Positions 8,182 to 16,949 of a stretch of DNA of 64,000 nt are shown in pieces. The notes beneath the pieces were generated by a model, which made no database searches, was not told the DNA's origin, and was given only the letters and a program-made list of their open reading frames with translations. The position numbers were made by a program, and so were the translations under genes. The stretch is from contig NZ_CP117770.1 in assembly GCF_028623165.1 (NCBI RefSeq), positions 124,001 through 188,000 on the forward strand. Reading direction: 5' to 3'. This DNA is from Nostoc sp. UHCC 0926. GTDB lineage: Bacteria; Cyanobacteriota; Cyanobacteriia; Cyanobacteriales; Nostocaceae. How positions within the stretch are numbered: the first letter of the stretch is position 1; each line of letters begins with the position of its first letter.

Positions 8182-11100
8182 TCATCCAAGAATCTGAATC
8201 ACAGCAGCTAAAATTGACGGTGCTTTATCGTTAGTTGGAATGAATACTCGCTTTTTCCATTGAATGATTTCGGTAAAGCAACCAACAGCCACAAGCCTTT
8301 CAGCCAACGATAAAGCATTCACTAGCTCAATCCGCCGCTCATCAGCAATAGAGGAACAGCGTAAGGTTACTCCTCCAGGTAACTGTTGTGAATAATGCTC
8401 GTTAAGTACCAAAGAAACTAATTCTTCTGGACTCAATAACTTATTCTTCATGCCTAATTGTTCAGCAACACTACGAATATTCTCCGCACTGATTACGCGA
8501 CCCAGTACTTTCTCGCCATCACTAGTTTGCAGTCGAAATACTCGACTGTTCTGTTGTGGTAGGATTTTCCAAATAGGCAGAAGAATGCCAGTGACAAGGT
8601 GAATGTAATCAGTAGTGAATTTGGGTAGTTCATCCACTTCTTTTGACCAAACTGTGACAAAAGAAGAAGTTGAAACCTCTTTCCAAGTAGACGATTCCAA
8701 CTTATCAACTGGGACACGAGTTTCCTTCTGTGGTCGCACAAGTAAAACCCGTGGCACTACCCCACCATCACCATCAAAGAAACTATGAGTCGGGATAGAT
8801 ACAGCCGCATTACCAGATTTCTCATTCACCATGAGTTGCCCGTGGTACTGAGTAACAAACTCAAGCATTTCGGTAGCAGTTTTGATGTTAGTCTTTTGGA
8901 TGCGCTCAATTTTCAGGTAATTGGTAACGCTACCAGTGCCAGGATGTGTATAAACTACTTCCTGGTTTTCGATAGTAAACCGTTCTGCCCGAAGTGTTTC
9001 CACTCCAACCTCAAAGATCCCATGAGCGATCGCTGTCTCGATCTGTTGACTTAGCAGTAACTCGAACCGCTCGAAAATGAGATTCTGCATTCTAATTCTT
9101 AAAGCCAGCAGACGATTGAGAAACTGCCGCAAAGGTGGTAAGTCGATTTTCATTCCTCCTTCAGTGGAAGTCAGCGATAACCCAGTAAGAAGCTCAAATG
9201 TTCCTAAAGGAACTTCAGCAAATCTGCCCTGGAAAATCTGCTTGAACAATTCATACAAAGCATATTCAGCATAATTCGATTCCAAATTATCCGATTCATT
9301 GAATATCCCGTTGCCGCCCGTTTGCCTTTGTCCACGGGTAAGTGCGCCTAGACTGTCCAATCTCCGAGCGATTGTGGAGATAAACCGACGTTCACCCCTG
9401 ACATTGGTAGTCACAGGTCGAAATATTGGTGCAGATGCTTGGTTTGTACGGTGACTGCGCCCAAGTCCCTGAATTGCGTTATCAGCCCTCCAGCCGGCTT
9501 CGAGTAAGTAGTGCGATCGCCTTTTACGATTCACGGCGTTCAAATCCGCATGATAGCTACATCCAGTACCGCCAGCGTCACTAAAGATGAGAATTTGTTT
9601 TTCATCAGCCATGAATGCTGTAGTTTCAGCAATATTCGTCCCATCACCTCTTGAATCCACAAATAGCCGTCCGGTTTCGGATTTCAGTACCCGTTTGCTC
9701 CGTCCTGTGACTTCAGCCACTTGCTTATAACCAAAGTGCCACAATAGTTGCTCTAAAGCTCCAGGGATAGGGTCAAGGCTTGCGAGTTTGTCAACCAGTC
9801 CATCTCGTAACACCAAGGCTGCTTGTGAGATAATGGGCGAACCATCAGCATCAAAGGCTGGATCTGAACGTTCTTCACCATCAACGCCAGAATGAATTTC
9901 GTGCAAGTGAACGGGAAAGGCACTCATTAAGTAATCCATGACATACTCACGCGGAGTCAGGTCAAGGTTTAAGTCCTTCCATTCCGAAGCGGGAACTTCA
10001 TGAAGTCGTCGTTTCAACAGTTCCTCATTGGTCGAAACTATTTGCACAACAACAGCGTAACCCTGGGCGATATCTTGCTCAATGGCGTTGATTAGTTTCG
10101 GGCATTTCATCCCGGTTAATAGATGATTAAAGAATCGTTGTTTATGCGATTCAAACTGAGACATCGCGGACATTTTAGCCATGTGATTGTATGTTTTTGA
10201 GCCAGAAATGTTACACGCCTCCAATGCTTTGTGCAAGTTATTGTGGATAATTTGAAAAGCGTCGGCGTAACTGTCGTAGATTTTTTCTTGGGTAGGCGTG
10301 AGTTCAATTTCTAAGGTGTCGTATTCAACACCTTCAAAACTGAGCGATCGCGCCAGATATAATCCCAGCGCTTTCAAATCCCTGGCAACAACTTCCATCG
10401 CCGCAATGCCACCCACTTCAATGGATTCCACAAAATCTTCACGAGATGTAAACGGGAAGTCGCCAGTCTGCCAAAGTCCCAGGCGATTAGCGTAAGACAG
10501 ATTCGAGACTTTGGTCGCTCCGGTAGCCGACACGTAAATCACCCGTGCAAGAGGTAATGCATTTTGTAGTCGTAGTCCAACAATACCCTGCATAGATGCT
10601 TTTACCAATCCCAGCTTACCCTCTTGTGCCATCGCGTTGCCCATCGAATGGCATTCATCAAAGGCGATCGCTCCTGAAAAGTCAATACCTGCCCATTCAA
10701 TGATTTGTTTGAGTCGGCTTTTACCACCCTTCTGGGATCTTAAAGTAGAGTATGTAGCAAAGAGAACACCTTGCGAAAAGGGGATTGGATCACCTAGTTT
10801 GATATTGCCGAGGTCGATGATGTCTTTTTCACTACCACCCAGCGCACACCAATCACGTCGCGCATCCTCAATCAGCGCAGAACTTTTGGAAATCCAGATA
10901 GCTTTCTTTTGCCCCTGACACCAGTTATCTAAAACGATACCAGCAACCTGCCGCCCCTTACCAGAACCTGTGGAGTCGCCAAGAAACCAGCCGCGTCTGA
11001 ACCTCACAGCGTTTTGCTCATTGTTCGCCGCGACTGTCACGTTATCAAGGGAGTCATCTACAAAGTAGGAACCTGTGAGAAATCCTGAGTGGGCAAGACC

Positions 11101-12450
11101 AGCGTAAATCACGCTTTCAAGTTGTGCTTCAGATAACAACCCTTGTGTAACAATATGTCGAGGCAGATGAGGTTTATAGGTAGGGACAGGAGGAGACACA
11201 AGTGCTAGCGCTGCGCTTTCGCACAAGAGCGAGGGATGAGGTAAAGCATCCTTAATCCGAACTCGTTGTGGACGATAGCTTTCATAGAGGGCATCTTTTA
11301 GCCCTTCGGTTGCAGTCCACTCGACAACCTCATAATCTAGGGGCACAACATCTAGAAATTGGGATATTTCTTGATGTTGCGGTGTCGAGTCGCTCTGTTT
11401 CGGCTCTCTAATATTTAAATTAATCGCAATTGAAGCAGTAGCTTGAGCATTCAGATTTTGTCGTTGCCACACCAGTCGGGTTGGGAGTTGCTCAATCAGC
11501 TTCAGCAGTTCTGCAAGCTCCACTGTATGCGGTATACAAGCAATGTCAGTGGGATCAGCAGGCGGAACTTTATCAATCACGGTAATTCGGGTATCCATTT
11601 GTGTCCCGTGCTTGGAGTACACTTTGCCGTTGACCCCGACTGAAAGCACAACTGTTGCTTTCTCCTGTATCTTGGTAAAAGTTTCTCGCCAAGTCGGATT
11701 ACTGGGAGAGAACCAGTTTGCAGAGATTGTTACTAACCGTCCGCCATCAGCTAGTCTTTGTAAGGCTGAGTTAACATGACGTGGTGTGGCATCCGGGTTA
11801 CGATTGCTCACCTTGGGCGATGATGAAAACGGTGGATTCATCAGCACTACAGATGGTTGAGTTTTACCCGCTAGGTAATCGTTGATTTGTTCGGCGTTGA
11901 CAGAGAATAAAGGAACACCGCCAAACAAGCGTCGCAGGATTTTATTTCTGTCTTGTGCTAATTCATTGAGCATCAAGCTTGCACCTTTGAGTTTGGCGAA
12001 CTGTGCAAGAATGCCTGTACCAGCACTCGGCTCTAGAACCAAATCATTACTGTTGATTTGTCCAGCCATTGCTACCAAGTAAGCTAGGGGCAAGGGTGTA
12101 GAGAACTGTTGTAGTTTTAACTGTTCTTCAGAACGGCGGGTGTGCGTGGGGCAAAGCGATTCCAGAAGTTGCAATTCTAAGAGAGGATTTTGTGGCAATC
12201 CTTTGCGTCGCAGATATAGGATAAGTGCAACTTCGACTGCCTCATAAGCGTCCTTCCACTGCCAAGCCCCCTCTGCCGCAGTGCCAAGAAAGTACCGATT
12301 CATTTGTGAAGAGATTGTCTTTGTTGCCAGGGGACGATCATTAAGTAAAGATTTAACTAGTTCTTCGGCAACGTTCACTACTGATTGCCCGTAGTCTAAG
12401 ACAGAGATTAGGTCAAACAGAGAACCTTGTGTAGCGATTTGGCTCACCAT
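8182..12450 (-). CDS. Methyltransferase-helicase of the strawberry-notch / P1 DarB class
   Basis: The product has 1422 residues. The N-terminal part is an N6-adenine-type methyltransferase fold with a SAM loop EPSAGTGIL (140-148) and catalytic NPPF (205-208). The rest is a superfamily 2 helicase of the strawberry-notch type, with Walker A GDSTGSGKG (491-499), a DECH box (598-601), and motif VI GLGRSHRTNQA near residue 995. The same architecture is known from phage P1 DarB, which protects DNA from type I restriction on entry. That role is an inference here. The gene stands alone, reads leftwards and is intact. A second, damaged copy lies at 21181-24993 and keeps most of the helicase but lacks the methyltransferase. 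Confidence 0.85.
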   Translation of the reverse strand: MVSQIATQGSLFDLISVLDYGQSVVNVAEELVKSLLNDRPLATKTISSQMNRYFLGTAAEGAWQWKDAYEAVEVALILYLRRKGLPQNPLLELQLLESLCPTHTRRSEEQLKLQQFSTPLPLAYLVAMAGQINSNDLVLEPSAGTGILAQFAKLKGASLMLNELAQDRNKILRRLFGGVPLFSVNAEQINDYLAGKTQPSVVLMNPPFSSSPKVSNRNPDATPRHVNSALQRLADGGRLVTISANWFSPSNPTWRETFTKIQEKATVVLSVGVNGKVYSKHGTQMDTRITVIDKVPPADPTDIACIPHTVELAELLKLIEQLPTRLVWQRQNLNAQATASIAINLNIREPKQSDSTPQHQEISQFLDVVPLDYEVVEWTATEGLKDALYESYRPQRVRIKDALPHPSLLCESAALALVSPPVPTYKPHLPRHIVTQGLLSEAQLESVIYAGLAHSGFLTGSYFVDDSLDNVTVAANNEQNAVRFRRGWFLGDSTGSGKGRQVAGIVLDNWCQGQKKAIWISKSSALIEDARRDWCALGGSEKDIIDLGNIKLGDPIPFSQGVLFATYSTLRSQKGGKSRLKQIIEWAGIDFSGAIAFDECHSMGNAMAQEGKLGLVKASMQGIVGLRLQNALPLARVIYVSATGATKVSNLSYANRLGLWQTGDFPFTSREDFVESIEVGGIAAMEVVARDLKALGLYLARSLSFEGVEYDTLEIELTPTQEKIYDSYADAFQIIHNNLHKALEACNISGSKTYNHMAKMSAMSQFESHKQRFFNHLLTGMKCPKLINAIEQDIAQGYAVVVQIVSTNEELLKRRLHEVPASEWKDLNLDLTPREYVMDYLMSAFPVHLHEIHSGVDGEERSDPAFDADGSPIISQAALVLRDGLVDKLASLDPIPGALEQLLWHFGYKQVAEVTGRSKRVLKSETGRLFVDSRGDGTNIAETTAFMADEKQILIFSDAGGTGCSYHADLNAVNRKRRSHYLLEAGWRADNAIQGLGRSHRTNQASAPIFRPVTTNVRGERRFISTIARRLDSLGALTRGQRQTGGNGIFNESDNLESNYAEYALYELFKQIFQGRFAEVPLGTFELLTGLSLTSTEGGMKIDLPPLRQFLNRLLALRIRMQNLIFERFELLLSQQIETAIAHGIFEVGVETLRAERFTIENQEVVYTHPGTGSVTNYLKIERIQKTNIKTATEMLEFVTQYHGQLMVNEKSGNAAVSIPTHSFFDGDGGVVPRVLLVRPQKETRVPVDKLESSTWKEVSTSSFVTVWSKEVDELPKFTTDYIHLVTGILLPIWKILPQQNSRVFRLQTSDGEKVLGRVISAENIRSVAEQLGMKNKLLSPEELVSLVLNEHYSQQLPGGVTLRCSSIADERRIELVNALSLAERLVAVGCFTEIIQWKKRVFIPTNDKAPSILAAVIQILG

Positions 12451-12588
12451 ATTTATACATATTAATTTTCACTCGAAATTTGGCGTAGCCATTGCCTAAT
12501 TTAATAGCGATCGCCGACTCTGGACGGTTACGCCATCGCCAATATCAAGCGATCGCCTCTAAATTCAAATTGTGTTGATTTTTAAAAA
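12451..12588. other. Intergenic HIP1-rich spacer
   Basis: This 138-bp gap between two leftward genes contains GCGATCGC palindromes near 12506 and 12549 and a TTTGGCGTAGCCATTGCC repeat near 12479. Variants of that repeat recur near 20.90 and 27.01 kb. I see no coding potential. Confidence 0.5.
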
Positions 12589-13057
12589 CTATGCAGCTTT
12601 CTTGGGTCTGCCGGGTTTGCGAGGCGATTCACCCGGTGCTGATTTGGGTTTGTTAGTAGAAGTAGCAATGTGATTGATTTTTACTACGCTTCGATTGCAC
12701 TTCTTTAACTGGAAGCAGCAGTCTCAATGTTGTCCATGTCAGTATAACTGGTTGAGTTTCAGTACTGGGTGTTGGAGTTTCTACGTCCAGTTTCCAAGGG
12801 TTGGGCAATTGCTCAATTTGTGATGCAATAACGGTTACTTGTTGAGGTTCTAATTCTAGTTCCCAAGGATTAGAGATTGGTTCAAACTGTGGAATAAGTA
12901 CCGATGGGGTGGGTTCCGAAACTATTTGTGGTTGTGCAATTGTAACAGGTGGCAAAGGTACAATCCACAGCCCGTTGATCAAATCGAAAATTATCAGCGC
13001 AACAAACAAAATGAAAATCACTTCAATAGCCAGAGTGAGCGTATATTGAATGGACAT
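12589..13057 (-). pseudogene. Single-pass membrane protein gene with a frame break before an AT-hook-like tail
   Basis: The frame from ATG 13057 (GGAG ribosome site just upstream) encodes a membrane helix at residues 7-32 and a Pro-rich domain with a repeated NPW(E/K)L(E/D) unit, and stops at 12653. In the +1 frame the sequence continues from the A-run near 12682 as ..KINHIATSTNKPKSAPGESP and RKPGRPKKAA to a stop at 12589. GRPKK is an AT-hook-like core. One extra A in the AAAAA run near 12682 would explain the break. Either this is a mutated gene or the 134-residue form is the real product and the tail is a relic. Confidence 0.5.
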
Positions 13058-13217
13058 TTGATTTCTCCGAAATTTTGATGGTTGTCATCAGAATTTCGCG
13101 TAGCGATTCATATAATAAGAAACTCTTAAATTTTTTGAACAGAATTCAGGAGTCAGGAGTCAGAATTCAGTTGGGTATTATGTGCGAGTAGCGGATAAAT
13201 AACCGGGTTTAAGACCC

Positions 13218-13240
13218 CCACCAAATCGTAGATTTGGTGG
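13218..13240. repeat. Perfect hairpin in an interspersed repeat
   Basis: CCACCAAATC (13218-13227) and GATTTGGTGG (13231-13240) form a 10-bp stem with a 3-nt loop. It lies in a repeat-rich non-coding stretch (13058-13305) that also contains TAACGCTACGCTA and GGGGATT.AGACCC strings. A similar GGGATTTA.ACCC block occurs near 19.75-19.82 kb. This is probably an interspersed repeat rather than a terminator, because no T-run follows. Confidence 0.5.
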
Positions 13241-13305
13241 TCTTCAAGACGCTCGCGGACTCGCTAACGCTACGCTATCAGTCGGGGATTCAGACCCGCG
13301 ACTGA

Positions 13306-13548
13306 TTAATTCTGAAGTAAATTTGTTTCAAAATCTTTACCAAAATCTTTATGTACAGCAGTTTTGGAAAATTGATTCATTGTCCAGTAGTCTGCTAACG
13401 CTAACTTCAAGGATGGATCTTGTTTACTCGCTACTAGAAATTGAATTTGCCAATTGTCTATTTGTGACGATGAAGGAGAATGTAACTGGAAGCACAGATG
13501 AAAAGGTGAATCAGCCTGAGTACGGGTTATTTTGGTTTTCCACACCAA
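13306..13548 (-). pseudogene. Fragment of a SNF2-helicase-associated (DUF3670-like) domain
   Basis: The 80-residue frame reads ..SPFHLCFQLHSPSSSQI.., then NWQIQFLVASKQDPSLKLAL and ADYW. This pattern (F.LCF.L..P....W...FLL..K.DPSL.V....W) matches the DUF3670 region that precedes the helicase core in bacterial SNF2 proteins, which are around 1000 residues long. No helicase motif is present nearby, so this is a small relic. The opposite-strand frame at 13323-13574 is less convincing. Confidence 0.5.
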
Positions 13549-13631
13549 CCATTTTATGCAAAAGAAAGCGATGACGCTATCGTGCGATCGCTTGACTTAC
13601 GCACTATAGAGGCAGCAGTCCCATACTTCCC

Positions 13632-13922
13632 TTACAACTCAAAATCAAGAGTGAAGGTTTGGTCATCAGAATCCTCTTGGTTTTCGATAGTAGATGGCTC
13701 TTGAGTCATTGAAGGAAGTTTGTTATCTTCAGTATTATTCGGCGTGAAAGCTACTTGTTGTGTGGGAAATGCACCCTTTCTGAAAGCAAAATAACAATCA
13801 ATGATAAAGTAAAGCGTCTCTAGGTAACTTTTACCTAGTTGCTGTGATTCGGCAAATATCCGCTCTCGGTAGCTATCTTTGATCCGAACTTTTTCTGGGG
13901 TTAAGTCAAGTTTGTCTGCCAT
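13632..13922 (-). CDS. Small partner of the ParM-like protein (candidate ParR-type adaptor)
   Basis: The product has 96 residues. The first 50 are basic and helical (PEKVRIKDSYRERIFAESQQ), as in small DNA-binding adaptors, and the last 45 are acidic and disordered. It starts at ATG 13922, two bases after the stop of the actin-like gene, so the two are almost certainly co-transcribed. In type II partition loci the gene after parM encodes the centromere-binding adaptor ParR. Position and size support that role. The sequence alone does not prove it. Confidence 0.5.
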   Translation of the reverse strand: MADKLDLTPEKVRIKDSYRERIFAESQQLGKSYLETLYFIIDCYFAFRKGAFPTQQVAFTPNNTEDNKLPSMTQEPSTIENQEDSDDQTFTLDFEL

Positions 13923-13924
13923 TG

Positions 13925-14887
13925 TTATAACTTAAGAGATGTAGATGCTGGATTCTTACTGCTGATGGTTTTTGCCATTTCTAAAAGCCCAAAGACATTG
14001 GCTTCCACTGGGTTGTCGAGAATCTTGAAACCGTTCTTCTCTAACAATTTTTTAAATCCTGGTAAGAGGCAGCCTCCACCAATCGCCCAGATTTCATCCC
14101 CTTGGTGTTTGGCATCAAGTGTCAGATTCACCACTTTCTTCAAGTATTTTTCATACCAATCTTTCAAACAAGCACTATATATATCTTTGATATCGATGTC
14201 ACGGCTGTACCTGGTATGTCCCATTTCCAGACAAAATCGGATCTTGGAGGCATCCCCAATTTTTCCCCCATTTAGATGTTTCATCTTTTGGGAGATATCA
14301 TCGATGAGAACTTCTACACCAATGGGGTAGGCGGTGTGAACTTCTCGTTGACCCCGGTTGTAACGAGAATACAGGGTTGTTCCATTGCCAAAATCTAGAA
14401 TGGTTAATTTTTTCGGTAGTTGATGCCCGAATAATGCACCCATCCCCTCTAGCACAACTTTCAGCACTTCTACTTTCACGTCTGATTGTTTGCCAGCAAG
14501 TATTGGCTGATATTCTCCACTGAGTACTTTTTGCAATTCTTCGGCCAGACCAACATCATGTAAGCTGACGACTAATTTTAAGTGCCAAGCCCTACGGTGT
14601 GGCAGATGTGCCAATGCACCCAATAAAGTCAATAATGCGTTGTTGACTTTGTTTTCATTATTATCGGTGTTTCGGTCAAAATAATTTCCTGTGCGGTAAG
14701 CAGATTCTCCAACAGTATAAGCACTGCCGTTAAAAACTACACGCCCTGGCACATCTTCCATGTCGTTAGTGGAAATATAGCTCGGCACACGAACTACTTC
14801 AAATCCTTCGACTAAAAGTTTGAGGCTTCCGTAACCATTATCAAAACCCGCAGGAAAAATTTTTTGTAACGTGTGAATGTTTGACAT
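13925..14887 (-). CDS. ParM/Alp-like actin-fold ATPase for plasmid segregation
   Basis: The product has 320 residues. Three actin-fold nucleotide motifs are visible. They are phosphate 1 FDNGYGSLK (15-23), phosphate 2 LDFGNGTTLYSRYNRG in the middle, and an adenosine loop IGGGCLLPGFKKLL near the C-terminus. The length is that of plasmid ParM/StbA proteins. These polymerise into filaments that push plasmid copies apart through an adaptor bound to a centromere. A small co-transcribed gene follows it and a repeat-rich region lies upstream, which completes the expected locus. The start is ATG 14887; no strong ribosome site is seen. Confidence 0.8.
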   Translation of the reverse strand: MSNIHTLQKIFPAGFDNGYGSLKLLVEGFEVVRVPSYISTNDMEDVPGRVVFNGSAYTVGESAYRTGNYFDRNTDNNENKVNNALLTLLGALAHLPHRRAWHLKLVVSLHDVGLAEELQKVLSGEYQPILAGKQSDVKVEVLKVVLEGMGALFGHQLPKKLTILDFGNGTTLYSRYNRGQREVHTAYPIGVEVLIDDISQKMKHLNGGKIGDASKIRFCLEMGHTRYSRDIDIKDIYSACLKDWYEKYLKKVVNLTLDAKHQGDEIWAIGGGCLLPGFKKLLEKNGFKILDNPVEANVFGLLEMAKTISSKNPASTSLKL

Positions 14888-15014
14888 AAAGACAAAAGTA
14901 ATACACTTTGAGAAAGTGAAAATTATCTGTTCAGGTAATTTTGGGGAACAGGGGAGAGAAGAATAAAATAACTACCCCTTTTTCTCCAGACTCAAGAGTT
15001 TATCATAACCCCTT

Positions 15015-15154
15015 GGGGGCTAAGTGGGGTACAAAATATCAAACAGTCAAATATACCCTACTTAGCACCTATATGTACCCTATATAGGAGTCAAAATGTC
15101 ACTAAAGTCTTGAACTATTGTTGGGGTATATATAGCCCCCATATAGCCCCCAAC
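15015..15154. repeat. Repeat array upstream of parM (candidate centromere/operator)
   Basis: The non-coding region upstream of the actin-like gene carries related GC/AT blocks. They are GGGGGCTAAGTGGGGTAC (15015-15032), its near inverted copy TACCCTACTTAGCACC (15054-15069), TGTACCCTATATAGGAG (15074-15090), and TTGGGGTATATATAGCCCCC followed by ATATAGCCCCCAAC (15121-15154). Such iterated motifs next to parM-type genes commonly serve as the adaptor-binding centromere and autoregulatory operator. The assignment here is by position and pattern only. Confidence 0.5.
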
Positions 15155-15304
15155 AAGAATTTTTGAAATATCTTTTATCAACGGAGCAAAAATTAAATTA
15201 GATCATTGTTGACTCTTTGATTTATACTTTACTGTCAATCTTTTGTTGAAAAGCAATTCAGTCTTGATCTCTAACTTCTTGCTGAATACGTAACGAGTGG
15301 GTCA

Positions 15305-15820
15305 CTACTTGCTGACAGGTTCAGCTTTCTCAACTGAATTATCATTCACACCCAAAGTCAATTCCAAAGGAGTCCTTTGGGGGTAAGCTTTTACTACTTG
15401 CCGATAAACATCATAATTAGTAGGTAGTGTCTGCTGAGTATTACCCACTCCATAGGTCAAATTGTACTTTACATCTTTCACCAATTCAGGTTTTCCTGCC
15501 TCTTCTTGAGGTCTTTTACGTTGTTCAACTTCATCAATACTTGGTCGTGGCGGTAAAGTAGGCCACCATAGCCCTTGGTCATCTGGGCCAACAACTGCTC
15601 CTGGCGGTTTCAATCCATTCCGATTCAACATTGAAGTATTCGCAAAGGTTTCAATGCGTGGCTGTGGTTGACTAGTTAAATTATTCCCATACTTAACTTG
15701 CCAGGTGTAACTGGTGAGCGCTGTAGCTTCATACTGTTCAGCAGTAGTAGTACTGCAACTAGTTAATGTCAGTGCCATTAGTGCAGTTATTATTGAGGGT
15801 AAAATTTTCAGCTTTTGCAT
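15305..15820 (-). CDS. Predicted lipoprotein, unknown
   Basis: I choose ATG 15820 because it gives a classic lipoprotein signal (MQKLKILPSIITALMALTLT, then SC with the lipobox Cys at about residue 22). The upstream GTG at 15850 would put ten odd residues in front. The mature part of about 150 residues is Pro-rich (GLWWPTLPPRPS) and contains a basic/acidic stretch and a conserved-looking TYGVGNTQQ..P.NYDVYR segment. Plasmid lipoproteins of this size often belong to conjugation systems (VirB7/TrbK-like), but no other transfer gene is nearby, so the function is open. Confidence 0.6.
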   Translation of the reverse strand: MQKLKILPSIITALMALTLTSCSTTTAEQYEATALTSYTWQVKYGNNLTSQPQPRIETFANTSMLNRNGLKPPGAVVGPDDQGLWWPTLPPRPSIDEVEQRKRPQEEAGKPELVKDVKYNLTYGVGNTQQTLPTNYDVYRQVVKAYPQRTPLELTLGVNDNSVEKAEPVSK

Positions 15821-15995
15821 TATCAATTGTAAATATCTCTTACTAATCACTCTTGAAAAGGGAGTGTGCCATCATTGCTGCCAAGGTGAAGGTATCGCTG
15901 TTGTTGAAAGCACTTCTCCCGTAACAATCTAATCGCCATTTGCCTCTTTTGAAGGAATTACTTTAGGAATGCTGATTGCCCTACTAAATGTACTT

Positions 15996-16949
15996 TCAGT
16001 TATCATCACTGTTTTCAACTAATAAGGCTTCAAGCTCTACTAATATTTTTTGTAATCGCTTGTGCTGATTGGGATTATCCCAAACCTTTGATTTTTTTAC
16101 TTTACTGTAGGCTTCATCTATCTTCTTTTTTAAAGAAGATGATTTTTTATCTGTATTTTCAGGCGTGTTTGCTTGAATTTCAGCAAGACGCTCTTTAATT
16201 TGACTTAAAGATAAATTATTTTGAATTGCATCAGATAGTAATGATTTACGTAGGGCTTCATCCTTAATCCGCGCAATCACTTTGGCTTTAGTATACTCGA
16301 TTACTCCTGACCGGAGAGCTTCCATAACATCTATAGGAAGTTTTAATAATGGGAGACGATTGGTTCTAAAACTTTCGGGGGAAAACTTTCCGATTGTGTT
16401 AAATACCTCAAGTAGAGACTGCCATTCTTGGCTGTGGATAACGTTATCCACAGCCTCTCGTTCTGGATGAGCTGCTGATTGAAGTAAAGCAACTATTGAT
16501 TCTGTGGTTTGATTAAGTTTTAATCCTAAGAGAGCAACAATACTCTCTGTTTCCTCAATTGGGTTTAAGTCCTCTCTTTGGAGATTTTCCGAGAGTGCTA
16601 GTTCAAGTGCTTCAACATCTGTCATTTCCCTAATAACAGCAGGTACAAACTCTAATTGAGCAGTTTTAGCCCCTTGGAAACGACGTTCTCCTGCAACTAG
16701 TTCATATTTCCCATCTTTTTGAGGACGGACGAGAAGGGGCTGAAGAATTCCATGCTGTTTAATTGACTCTACTAACTCATGCATGGCTTGAGGAGCAAAG
16801 TAGCGACGAGGTTGTTGATGTGGTAAAACTATTTGTTCTATTGGGATAAGGAAAGCAGCGCTACTATTGTCTACTGCTTCTTCAACTCCAAATAAAGCAT
16901 CGACTCCTTTAATTTCATAAGGTTGACTAACACGCTTCTTCAGACTCAT
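15996..16949 (-). CDS. parB: ParB-family centromere-binding protein
   Basis: The product has 317 residues. The N-terminal ParB/Spo0J nuclease-like (CTPase) domain is clear. It has IPIEQIVLPHQQPRRYF, then L.ESIK.HGILQPLLVRP, GKYELVAGERR (box II GERRF), and ENLQREDLNPIEE. A helical DNA-binding middle and a lysine-rich C-terminus follow. The start overlaps the end of the parA gene by 4 bp, so translation is coupled. It loads onto parS sites and stimulates the ParA ATPase in plasmid partition. No parS site was identified by eye. Confidence 0.88.
   Translation of the reverse strand: MSLKKRVSQPYEIKGVDALFGVEEAVDNSSAAFLIPIEQIVLPHQQPRRYFAPQAMHELVESIKQHGILQPLLVRPQKDGKYELVAGERRFQGAKTAQLEFVPAVIREMTDVEALELALSENLQREDLNPIEETESIVALLGLKLNQTTESIVALLQSAAHPEREAVDNVIHSQEWQSLLEVFNTIGKFSPESFRTNRLPLLKLPIDVMEALRSGVIEYTKAKVIARIKDEALRKSLLSDAIQNNLSLSQIKERLAEIQANTPENTDKKSSSLKKKIDEAYSKVKKSKVWDNPNQHKRLQKILVELEALLVENSDDN

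Noticed and set aside
8493-11780. Opposite- and same-strand frames of 60-93 codons inside the strawberry-notch gene
   Set aside because: Shadows of a clearly coding 1422-codon frame.
13323-13574. Rightward 83-codon frame
   Set aside because: The leftward frame over the same bases matches the DUF3670 pattern; this one has no support.
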